50,834 bases of DNA from Clostridia bacterium (GTDB taxonomy: Bacteria; Bacillota; Clostridia; Oscillospirales; SIG627): positions 1 to 50,834 of the forward strand of contig JAFSID010000005.1 in assembly GCA_017439965.1 (NCBI GenBank), read 5' to 3'. The translations under genes and the position numbers were made by a program. Below, piece after piece: positions 25,902 to 33,974 of the stretch. The notes below the pieces were generated by a model. The model did no database searches. It saw only the letters and a program-made list of their open reading frames with translations, and was not told the DNA's origin. Position 1 is the stretch's first letter; every line of letters starts with the position of its first letter.

Positions 25902-27289
25902 GAATCGTCGTCTGTGTAAGGCGTGGGCTTGACGGAGAGCTTGGGCCGTTTGACTCTGCCGCATATGAGACGGCGTTGCGCATTGAAAACGCCGAGGTCA
26001 TCCTGCTCAGTATGGGTACTCCCGAAACGGCGGAGCTTTTGAAAAGGCTGACGCGTCTCGGTGCAAAATCGGCGGTTTTGCTTAGTGACAAGGCGTTTGC
26101 AGGGGCTGATACTCTTGCAACGGCGTATGCGCTCAGCCTTGCCGTCAAAAAGCTTAAGCCCGACCTCGTGCTCTGCGGAAGACAGACCACCGTCGGTGAT
26201 ACCGCTCAGACGGGCGTTATGCTGTCATCGTTTGCAGGGCTTGGCGTTATCACGAACGCAATGAGTTTTGAGAGCCTTGAGGGTGAGAAAATAGTCTGTG
26301 AAACGAGAGACGAGGGCGTGTGTGAGGCAAGGCTTCCCGCACTCGTTACCCTTGAGAGAATATATACCCTCCGCCTTCCGAGGCTTCGTTCGAAAGAAGG
26401 AGACGTTGAGGTCTGGTCTGCCGAGGATATCGGCGCAGACGTGGAAAAATGCGGACTTCGTGGCTCTCCGACGAGGGTTATCGAGACCCACGAAAACGAG
26501 AGCGGTAAGCGTAAATGCCGATTTATTTCTCCCGACGCTCTTATGAGTGCTATAAGCGAGGGGCTTGAAAAAAAGCAGAGCCTTTCATCACCGAGCGTGT
26601 CGGACAAACGGCTTTCACGGGTCTGCACCGTCGGAGACTCACCCTTGGAATACGCCGAGAGCGTGAGTGACGATATTATCCGTCTTGAGCTGACGGATGC
26701 CGAGGATATAGCCGAAAAAATCTCTCAAATCAAGCCGAATGCGGTTTTATGGGGAAGTGACAGCCGTTCAAAGAGAGTGGCGTCACAGACCGCCGTTTTG
26801 CTCGGTGTGGGACTTTGTGCCGACTGTACCTCTCTTGAAACCGACGGTCAAGAGCTTTTTATGGTACGCCCTGCGCTTTCGGGTACGACTATTGCTAAAA
26901 TACGCTCCATCCGTTATCCCGCAATGGCTACCGTCAGAACCTCGACGGATACCTGCGACACCGTTCTCGGAATAGGCTACGGCGCAAGGGACTCTGTTGA
27001 CGGTCTGCGTGCACTTGCCGAGAGGCTTGGCGCTGAGGTGTCGGCATCCCGTATGTGCGTTGACCACGGAATTTTAGAATATGCGAGTCAGGTCGGTCTT
27101 ACTGGAAAGACGGTTGCGCCGTCCGTTTATATTGCCGTCGGAATATCGGGCGCGGTGCATCATATCGCAGGTATGAAGCATTCGGGCACGGTGATTGCGG
27201 TAAATCCCGATAAGGATGCGCCCATTTTCGATTACGCCGACTTCGGAATACTGGCAAGGGCAGAGGATATCCTTGATTTGTTTAAATAA
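25898..27289 (+). CDS. Single-chain electron-transfer flavoprotein (EtfB-EtfA fusion)
   Basis: 463 residues. Positions 1-215 match EtfB (FDSAAYETALRIENAEV, LSMGTPETAELLKRLTRLGA, AGADTLATAYALSLAVKKL, VLCGRQTTVGDTAQTG). After a linker, 230-463 match EtfA, shortened at its N-terminal part: KPNAVLWGSDSRSKRVASQ, then GLTGKTVAPSVYIAVGIS and GAVHHIAGMKHSGTVIAVN, the FAD-binding signature, ending FDYADFGI. ETFs are normally two proteins carrying FAD (and a second FAD or AMP), and take electrons from FAD dehydrogenases. The four-base overlap with nagA and the GlcD-type dehydrogenase at the operon head suggest an ETF-coupled, perhaps electron-confurcating, oxidation. Last gene of the operon. Confidence 0.85.
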   Translation: MRIVVCVRRGLDGELGPFDSAAYETALRIENAEVILLSMGTPETAELLKRLTRLGAKSAVLLSDKAFAGADTLATAYALSLAVKKLKPDLVLCGRQTTVGDTAQTGVMLSSFAGLGVITNAMSFESLEGEKIVCETRDEGVCEARLPALVTLERIYTLRLPRLRSKEGDVEVWSAEDIGADVEKCGLRGSPTRVIETHENESGKRKCRFISPDALMSAISEGLEKKQSLSSPSVSDKRLSRVCTVGDSPLEYAESVSDDIIRLELTDAEDIAEKISQIKPNAVLWGSDSRSKRVASQTAVLLGVGLCADCTSLETDGQELFMVRPALSGTTIAKIRSIRYPAMATVRTSTDTCDTVLGIGYGARDSVDGLRALAERLGAEVSASRMCVDHGILEYASQVGLTGKTVAPSVYIAVGISGAVHHIAGMKHSGTVIAVNPDKDAPIFDYADFGILARAEDILDLFK

Positions 27290-27307
27290 TATATTGATGA
27301 ATAACCG

Positions 27308-27365
27308 ACACCGATTTTTCATTATCAAAATGATAGTGCTTTCGGATTTGAGACAAAATTGGTGT
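27308..27365 (+). other. Structured 3' leader of the operon terminator
   Basis: ACACCGATTTT (27308-27318) pairs with AAAATTGGTGT (27355-27365) over 11 positions, one being G-U, around 36 bases. It lies 19 bases after the operon stop and 25 bases before the terminator hairpin. Confidence 0.45.
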
Positions 27366-27390
27366 AAAGAGTTTTATTTTAATTTTATAT

Positions 27391-27426
27391 AAAATGAGTC
27401 TAAAGCAATTTTAGACTCATTTTTTC
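27391..27426 (+). terminator. Terminator of the eleven-gene operon
   Basis: Stem AAATGAGTCTAAA / TTTAGACTCATTT with a short GCAAT loop, followed by a run of six T. It lies about 100 bases past the stop at 27289. The rest of the 27290-27604 gap is AT-rich and holds the promoter of the next gene. Confidence 0.85.
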
Positions 27427-27523
27427 TGCTTTTTAGCAAAATAGTGCATATATGAGGAGATTTTTCATAAAGTTTAATATCATTTTTTGTGTACTATTTT
27501 CACCTTGATTTCTTAGGAATAGG

Positions 27524-27552
27524 TTGACAAATAAGTAAAATATTGATAAAAT
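27524..27552 (+). promoter_or_regulatory. Sigma-A promoter of the large secreted protein
   Basis: TTGACA (27524-27529), 17-base spacer, TGA-TAAAAT (27547-27552). GGGAGGAA lies before the ATG at 27605. An inverted repeat TAATGTA/TACATTA sits in the leader near 27563-27584. Confidence 0.75.
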
Positions 27553-27604
27553 TAAAATGATATAATGTACTTATTATACATTAAATAAATTTTGGGAGGA
27601 ACTT

Positions 27605-30538
27605 ATGAACAGGACAAGGCATTCGCTGGCATTAAGTCTTATATCCTTGCTTTTGTGCTTTTCCATGCTTCTCGGCACAACGTGGGCGTGGTTTACCGAT
27701 TCGGTAACGAGCTCGAATAACAGGATACAAACGGGTACTCTTGACGTAGAGCTTGAGTATTACGTTGACGGTGATTGGGAAAAGGTCACCGAAACGACCA
27801 ACGTTTTTGAGAAGGACGCTCTTTGGGAGCCCGGGCATACGGAGGTGGTATATCTTAAGATATCCAACCTCGGCTCGCTTGCTCTCAAATATGATTTCAG
27901 CATCAACGTTGTAAAGGAAACCGTCGGAACTAATGCGGCAGGTGAAAAATTCCTGCTCTCCGACCATATCCGCTACGGCGTTGACCACGGCAAAACACCC
28001 GAGTACGCAGGACGCGAGGAGGCGGTTGACGCAGTATCCGCAAGCTCAACACCTCTCAAGACCGCATACAGCAAAAAGGCATCTATGAAGTCGGGTGCCC
28101 CCGAGGCTTACGTTGCGCTCGTCGTATATATGCCCGAGTCGGTAGGCAACGAGGCTAACGCAATGAAGGGAACCGACGCTCCCGTTATCAACCTCGGTAT
28201 ATCCGTAATGGCAACCCAGTATACCGTTGAGGATGACTCCTTCGGTACGGATTACGACGAGGGTGCATTCTTCCCCGACAGCGACGTTGACGTATCCGTT
28301 ACCGCGCCCGTTAAGACGGATGCGGATAATAAGGTAACCGAGGCGGTTGACCTCGGCTCAAGCGATAACGTAAGCGCAGTGGTATCAAAGGATACGCTTC
28401 TTGAGGCTGGCACGGATTTTCTGACCCTCAGCGTTACCGAGCTTGAGACCACCAACGGAAATATCACGGTAGACGACGGAGAAGAGACCCGCTCGGTTGA
28501 CGTACACGTTGACGGAATTGCAGACGGCAATACCGTTCCCGTTATAGTCAGCGTTAAAAAGCTTATGCCCGCAGGTCTCAATATGGGTAACTATACCCTT
28601 TACCACGTTGAAAAGGGTACTCCCGTAGCTATGACCTACGTTACGGCTACTCCCGTTAACCATAATGAATTTACATACGATCCCGCAACGGGTGACGTCG
28701 TAATTGCTCTTTGCTCCTTCTCGGAGGTAGCGGTAGTTGCAGAAACTGCTGCCGCTTGGGAGGGCAACTATAACTACGATTGGTACGTAGAGCCCGACAA
28801 GGCTGAGTATATAATTGCCAACGCCGACCAGCTTGCAGGCTTTGGAAAAATCGTCGGCGGTATGGCAGAGGGTATTGAAATTGACGCCTTTGCAGGCTCA
28901 ACCGTAAAGCTCGTTGCAGACGTTAACCTCGGTGATGCTGAGGATAACAACGATACGGAAAAGATTTTCTATCCGATTGGTTATTATAACAGTAGTGAGA
29001 GCTACGATAAGGTATCGGGCGTTAGCGTTACAAGTGGCGTAAGCTCCTTTGAGGGAACATTTGACGGTAACGGTCATAAGATTTCCAATTTCTATCAGAA
29101 TACCTGGGAAATGTTCGGTGACTATAACGACGGTTATTCGGGAACACCCAATCATTACAAGGATGCAATGGGTCTCTTCGGCTACGTTTTAAACGGCACC
29201 GTTAAGAATCTTACGGTTGACAATTTCTCCTCCGACGGTGAGTTTACTCCCACGGGTGTAATTGCGGCTTACGCTTGTAATTCCACCTTTGAAAATATTG
29301 CAATAACCAACTGTAATCCCCGTGTTTACAATACGGGTAACGGCGGTATAGTAGGTATCGGCGGTAACTCGGATGACCCTGATACCTATAAGCTTAACTT
29401 CAATAACATCACTATTGATAACACCAATAAGATAACGGCTCTCTGGGGCTCGTGGGACGTTGCCTGCGGAGGACTCGTCGGTATGTTCCGCGGTGCAGGT
29501 CACGTTAATATGACCAAGTGTCACGTTGCGGCACAGATTGACGCATATAACGACGTCTGCGGTAACTATCAGTATTATTGGTATCGCTATTCGGGTATGC
29601 TTGTCGGTACCAATAAGAATATGACAACCGACGCAAACGGTTATACCGTTCCCGAAACCGATAAGTTCCACGCAGAGAACTGTACCGTTCACTTTGATAA
29701 GTGGAACGACTATTATTACTGTGAGCTTGTTGCAAATTCTCTTGCATCATATACCCACGACCATCAGTTCTCAAGGCTTGTTGTAGTTGATTCTGTTGAC
29801 GTTGAGAATATGAAGTATACAACGCTTGACGGAGCTGAAAAGGACATTTCTACAAGCGGAAGAGTTAATTTCGTGACTCTTCTCGGCGGTTGGGAAACTG
29901 AAAACGCTACCTGCTATCACTTTGTAGACGGTGAAGTTTGGGAGCATTCAATGGCAGGTACAGAGGTGGTTAACGGTGAAACGGTTGACGTTGAGGATAA
30001 ACAGCACGTTTATCTCCCGTTCAATCAGCTCTTCACGGGCTACGGCTGGGGAGTTAAGCATATTCCTGTAGGTGAATTTGGCGGTGTTGACATTCTCGAC
30101 CGTGAGGTTGCAGAGTCCCTTACCAAGTTCAGCGCAAAATACGAGGATAATACCTACCGCATAGGCGATGGCTGCTCGGTTGAAATCGGTGAGCTTTTCG
30201 AGGCGCTTGAGGGTGCCGATATCAACGTATCGGGCGTTTGGGTAAGTGCTGAGGCTGTCGGCGGTAACACCGTTGTAAGCGAGCTTGAGGTTAACAAGAC
30301 CGATTGGAGAAAGAGCCTTCTTACTATCAACGGCACGGGTACGGTCAAGCTTACCGTTCAGGATTACGATTATTGCGTGCCTACGACTCTTACTGTTAAG
30401 GTCGAGAGCATTGTTCTCGGCAGTGATGACGAGAATACGAAAATCGTCGGACTTTCGGCAAGAAAGACTTACGAGTATGCTCCCGTAACCGTTCTTGATG
30501 CTTGGGATTGGCAGGACGTTCCCGCAGGCTCAACCTAA
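27605..30538 (+). CDS. SipW-type secreted surface protein, N-terminal part (frame broken by TAA)
   Basis: 977 residues up to a TAA. The N-terminus is a SipW-dependent (TasA/camelysin-like) signal: hydrophobic core, then GTTWAWFTDSVTSSNN and TGTLDVELEY, with cleavage likely after TWA. About 45-200 forms the camelysin-like beta domain (WEPGHTEVVYLKISNLGSLA). About 400-650 holds beta-helix repeats of the GLUG type (FDGNGHKISNFY, GLFGYVLNGTVKNLTV, GGLVGMF). The rest is beta-rich. The frame continues past the TAA without a shift for another 592 codons, so this is one large gene (27605-32314) with a nonsense codon. The part seen may still be secreted as a shorter protein. No sipW signal peptidase is in the window. 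Confidence 0.8.
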   Translation: MNRTRHSLALSLISLLLCFSMLLGTTWAWFTDSVTSSNNRIQTGTLDVELEYYVDGDWEKVTETTNVFEKDALWEPGHTEVVYLKISNLGSLALKYDFSINVVKETVGTNAAGEKFLLSDHIRYGVDHGKTPEYAGREEAVDAVSASSTPLKTAYSKKASMKSGAPEAYVALVVYMPESVGNEANAMKGTDAPVINLGISVMATQYTVEDDSFGTDYDEGAFFPDSDVDVSVTAPVKTDADNKVTEAVDLGSSDNVSAVVSKDTLLEAGTDFLTLSVTELETTNGNITVDDGEETRSVDVHVDGIADGNTVPVIVSVKKLMPAGLNMGNYTLYHVEKGTPVAMTYVTATPVNHNEFTYDPATGDVVIALCSFSEVAVVAETAAAWEGNYNYDWYVEPDKAEYIIANADQLAGFGKIVGGMAEGIEIDAFAGSTVKLVADVNLGDAEDNNDTEKIFYPIGYYNSSESYDKVSGVSVTSGVSSFEGTFDGNGHKISNFYQNTWEMFGDYNDGYSGTPNHYKDAMGLFGYVLNGTVKNLTVDNFSSDGEFTPTGVIAAYACNSTFENIAITNCNPRVYNTGNGGIVGIGGNSDDPDTYKLNFNNITIDNTNKITALWGSWDVACGGLVGMFRGAGHVNMTKCHVAAQIDAYNDVCGNYQYYWYRYSGMLVGTNKNMTTDANGYTVPETDKFHAENCTVHFDKWNDYYYCELVANSLASYTHDHQFSRLVVVDSVDVENMKYTTLDGAEKDISTSGRVNFVTLLGGWETENATCYHFVDGEVWEHSMAGTEVVNGETVDVEDKQHVYLPFNQLFTGYGWGVKHIPVGEFGGVDILDREVAESLTKFSAKYEDNTYRIGDGCSVEIGELFEALEGADINVSGVWVSAEAVGGNTVVSELEVNKTDWRKSLLTINGTGTVKLTVQDYDYCVPTTLTVKVESIVLGSDDENTKIVGLSARKTYEYAPVTVLDAWDWQDVPAGST

Positions 30539-32314
30539 ATTGACGTTGAGGCAGGTCTCTGGGCTGTTCGTCTTGATGGCACAACCGATTGTGAGTATAT
30601 TCTTGTCGGTGAGACTGATATGAAGCCTATGTATATAGACGAAGCAACCGGTAAATATACTGTCAACGTTTATATGTGGGATCCTATTGGATGGATAATT
30701 GGTAAATGGAATTCAGATATGACATCGGATGTAGGTCTATTTTCTTCCGCTACTCAATATACCGGTGTTCAGTTAGCATATAATGTTCCTTTAGATGAAG
30801 CTACTATGGATACATATGCGCATGAACTGTTGAATTTTAAATATGCCAATTCTTTAAGTGAAATAATTCCGATTGATAGACTTAAAACAATTAAATTCTC
30901 TATTTCCGGTAATGGAACAATCTGTAATAACATATGGGAAGATAAAACTGCCAACGATTACACAGGAATTGTGCGTGTTTATGTGGCAGACAGTACTGTT
31001 GCAGACGGCTATTATGATATTGAGTTTGCTTGGAGTGAAGCTTCTTCGACTTATAAATACGACTCTAAAGATATGTCTGTTAATTTCAAAAATTTACTTC
31101 CTTCGGACGCCAACGGTTACGTAACCGGTATCGCTATATATCCTTTTGGCGGTATACCTAATGGTTGGTCTGTTCGCCAAACAGACGGTAGCAGACTATC
31201 TTACAGTTGTGTAAAGTTGTATCCGTTAGTCACTTCGACGCTGTCAACAGCTCCCGATTTGTATCTTGTTGGCGATGCATACGACGGAAAATATGAAATT
31301 GCAGGCTTTGATGACAGTCTCAGCTATGCGGTTTCCACAGACCTTATAAACTATAAGTCCATCGGCTCGGGCTTTACCACCTACAAGGTTTCCGATACGG
31401 GCACCTATTACTTTAAGGTTGAAGCAACCGACACGACTCTTGAGTCCACCGCCTCCTCTGTTGTTATAGAAGGCGAAAGAGAGACCGTTCAGGGACTTGC
31501 AGTCGGTGAGAATAATACCGTAGACCTTGGCTCCGACACCGTTTACGAATGGGCGAAATACACTCACGCAGGCTACGGAGAGTGGACGAGGGTTGAAGCG
31601 GAGGACGAGAGAGTGCTCACTCTTACCGACGGTCTTACCGCAATAAGACTTCCCGCTCAAGAAAATAAGGTTGCGGGCAAGCCTCAATTCTTCTACGTTG
31701 CGGGAGCAAACGTAGGCTCGATAGGACTTGAAATGAATTCGTCAAGCCGTGTTCCCGTTACGGGTGCTTGGGTAAACTCGAAGAACTTGTATAGTAGTTA
31801 TGGTTTTCCTTATCAGATAGATTTAGGGTTCTCGTTTGGAATGATATCAGGCTTTTATCAGGATTTGGAATCCAGTAAAGATGCTTATTATACCTACACC
31901 TTAGCGGAGAATGAAATACTTCCCATTCAAGACGTTGGATGTTTTTCTATAATAGTTGGAAGTGGTAACGGATGGTTTTTTGAGGGAGCAGTTACGGGTA
32001 AGATGCGCTTCCACGTAGCCGATGGACTTCAGGACTATTATGACATTGATTTTACATCAACAAAGTTTAATTCCGAAATGTCCTTTGATATCGGTAGCGT
32101 TATCCCCGAAAATGAAACTGGTTATTTCACGGGCATTTCCATTTGGCCTATGTATGAAGTGTTGTCAGGAAAATATCTAGAAGGCAAAGAAGCCGGTAAT
32201 CAGAATTACATTTTGCGTATAAAGGGAATTTACGTAGTTGACGGATGGACGGCAACCGGTACAGATGCTGATAAAACAGACGTAACAAGATGCCGTATAA
32301 GGATTTCCAAATAA
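30539..32314 (+). pseudogene. C-terminal part of the same secreted protein, beyond the TAA
   Basis: Same frame as the preceding gene, with 27 codons before the first ATG at 30620 and no ribosome site there (AGACTGAT precedes it), so independent translation is unlikely. It contains two related beta modules: VRVYVADSTVADGYYDIEF with GYVTGIAIYPFGG (about 30970-31230), and MRFHVADGLQDYYDIDF with GYFTGISIWP (about 31990-32240). A different module (DLYLVGDAYDGKYEIAGFD and after) lies between them. The two related modules are markedly AT-rich compared with the flanks. It ends at TAA 32314 before two strong hairpins. It would be the distal binding part of a giant adhesin-like protein. Confidence 0.65.
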
Positions 32315-32334
32315 GCACTATACAACAGCAAAAG

Positions 32335-32362
32335 CAAGGGAGCCGTTTTCACGGCTCCCTTG
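32335..32362 (+). terminator. First hairpin after the secreted protein
   Basis: CAAGGGAGCCG / CGGCTCCCTTG, an 11-bp perfect stem with loop TTTTCA, 20 bases past the stop. It lacks a U-tract of its own and is followed at once by a classical terminator. Confidence 0.65.
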
Positions 32363-32367
32363 TGCTG

Positions 32368-32403
32368 AAAAAATCGCATCGGAAAAACCGATGCGATTTT
32401 TTT
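32368..32403. terminator. Bidirectional terminator
   Basis: Stem AAAAAATCGCATCGG / CCGATGCGATTTTTT, loop AAAAA. A and T tracts on both sides mean it can serve both the plus-strand secreted-protein gene and the minus-strand glycosidase operon that ends at 32446. Confidence 0.85.
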
Positions 32404-32445
32404 GTTAAGCTGTTTATTAAGGTTATTTATCGGGCTATATTAAGC

Positions 32446-33915
32446 TTAAAGCTTTTCGATTATCAAGCCCTTGCCCTTATTGAAGACCGTGCCCTGCTCG
32501 TCATAATAAACGTTATAGACTTCCTTGCGGAAGGTGAGGTTTTCAAGCTTGAACCATTCCCAGATGCCCGTGATTTTCGGCTTAACCGAAAGGGTATCTC
32601 CCTCGATATCAACACCGCAGAGACCGCGTATGACAAGGTCGATAAAGGTTGAATGGTTATAGTCTCTGCCTCTGTTCTGACCACCCGTGAGCTTATAACC
32701 GCTCCTTGCCACCTCGCGCACGTTCCAATAAAGCTCGTAGGGCTTCATTACCTCGTCGATGAAATTGATTTTCTCACCGTTCTCAATCGAGTAATGCATT
32801 TCGGCGTATTTTTTAACGTAATCGTAGAGGTCTTGATTTGTTACCGTGTCTTGAGAATAATTGTTCAAAAGCTCGATTACAGCGTTTATAACGTAGCTTG
32901 TAGCGTAGGGCCATACGTTGCCGTTCCAGGTGCAAGCCTTTTCCTGATAGAAGAGAAAGCGCGGATGAGAGATATCGGCTGTCGTAAAGCCCATAGGAGC
33001 GTTAAAGACCCTCTCGTCCTTCAAAAGCTCAAAGCATTTTTCACGGTTATCCGAGGGCAGCTTGAACGCCCACGGGATATAGCCCATAAGCTCTCGGGCG
33101 TTACATTCCTCGGGAATATCACGGCAGTCTATTTGTCTGTCAAAGCACTCGTCAGCAGGATGCACAGCCTTGAAAAATTCACCGTCCCAAAGCTTTTCCT
33201 CGACTTTTTTCTGAATATCGGACGCCTTCTCAAGATAGAGAGCCTCCTTTTCACCGTTGCCCGTCATTTTGAATATTTTTGAAAGGGCTACGGCGTCGCC
33301 GTACATACACGAATTAAGGAGAGGACGAAGCCCCTTGAGTCTCGTCATATCGGCTCTGTTACCGCTTATGGTAAATTCCGTGCCCTCACGGTCGTCAATC
33401 GACCAGTAAAGACCGTTGGGAGTCAGGTGTCTTTCCTCCCAGCCCTTGAAATATTCTTCAAACGCCTCGGCGTTATCCTTTAAAAAATCCTCGTTTGCCG
33501 TCACCCTGCAAAAATTGTACATTGCCGTAAGCGCGGGCGTATGATAGGCGTAGGGCGAGCCCTCACCGAGTAAAAAGAACTTAATATAGTCAAGAAGCTT
33601 ATCCGAGCATTTAAGCCATCGGAACTCGTTTAAGTGATGAGTAAGCGCTGCGTTTATGGTGTTGTGCTTACCCGCCCAGGAAAGATGTATTTTCGTTAAA
33701 AACTCACTGAGCAGAAAGCCGTCCTCGGTCTCCATTATATGCTTGCGCATAGTCCAGGTGCGGAACGCAAAGGTCTCCTCGACCGTCTTATCGGGACAGT
33801 AAAGCCTCGGCGCATTCTCAAGTAAAAACTCTTCAGCGTGAGCGTTGTCTATATACTGAACGACCTCTTCCTCGTCGTTCCCGTTGAAGCGTTTGAAATA
33901 TTCACTGTATTGCAT
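32446..33915 (-). CDS. MGH1-like (alpha/alpha)6-barrel glycoside hydrolase
   Basis: 489 residues from the ATG at 33915, which has AAGGAG eight bases upstream; the longer frame to 33972 has no site. The pattern of helical repeats (NEFRWLKCSDKLLDYIKFF, YHTPALTAMYNFCRV, PNGLYWSIDDREGTEF, RPLLNSCMYGDAVALSKI, ACTWNGNVWPYATSYVI) and the C-terminal GRDYNHSTFIDLVIRGL match mannosylglycerate-hydrolase-like / GH63-type barrels, where a Asp/Glu pair does the chemistry (Asp in IDDREG and Glu/Asp nearer the end are candidates). No signal peptide, so cytosolic. Last gene of a four-gene operon. Its ribosome site lies inside a perfect hairpin (33922-33964), pointing to translational control. Substrate unknown. 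Confidence 0.75.
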   Translation of the reverse strand: MQYSEYFKRFNGNDEEEVVQYIDNAHAEEFLLENAPRLYCPDKTVEETFAFRTWTMRKHIMETEDGFLLSEFLTKIHLSWAGKHNTINAALTHHLNEFRWLKCSDKLLDYIKFFLLGEGSPYAYHTPALTAMYNFCRVTANEDFLKDNAEAFEEYFKGWEERHLTPNGLYWSIDDREGTEFTISGNRADMTRLKGLRPLLNSCMYGDAVALSKIFKMTGNGEKEALYLEKASDIQKKVEEKLWDGEFFKAVHPADECFDRQIDCRDIPEECNARELMGYIPWAFKLPSDNREKCFELLKDERVFNAPMGFTTADISHPRFLFYQEKACTWNGNVWPYATSYVINAVIELLNNYSQDTVTNQDLYDYVKKYAEMHYSIENGEKINFIDEVMKPYELYWNVREVARSGYKLTGGQNRGRDYNHSTFIDLVIRGLCGVDIEGDTLSVKPKITGIWEWFKLENLTFRKEVYNVYYDEQGTVFNKGKGLIIEKL

Positions 33916-33921
33916 AGAAAG

Positions 33922-33964
33922 ACTCCTTGTAAATGATAAGTAAAGTATATCATTTACAAGGAGT
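33922..33964 (-). promoter_or_regulatory. Perfect 17-bp hairpin sequestering a Shine-Dalgarno site
   Basis: ACTCCTTGTAAATGATA and its exact complement flank a 9-base loop between the GH36 gene and the MGH1-like gene. Read on the minus strand, the 3' arm contains AAGGAG, the ribosome site for the ATG at 33915, and the hairpin ends six bases before that ATG. The 5' arm is thus an anti-Shine-Dalgarno. No U-tract follows, so it is not a normal terminator. Confidence 0.75.
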
Positions 33965-33974
33965 TTTGTCAAAT

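Noticed and set aside
30536..30538. Stop-codon reassignment of TAA
   Set aside because: TAA ends many intact genes in the window, so the code is standard.
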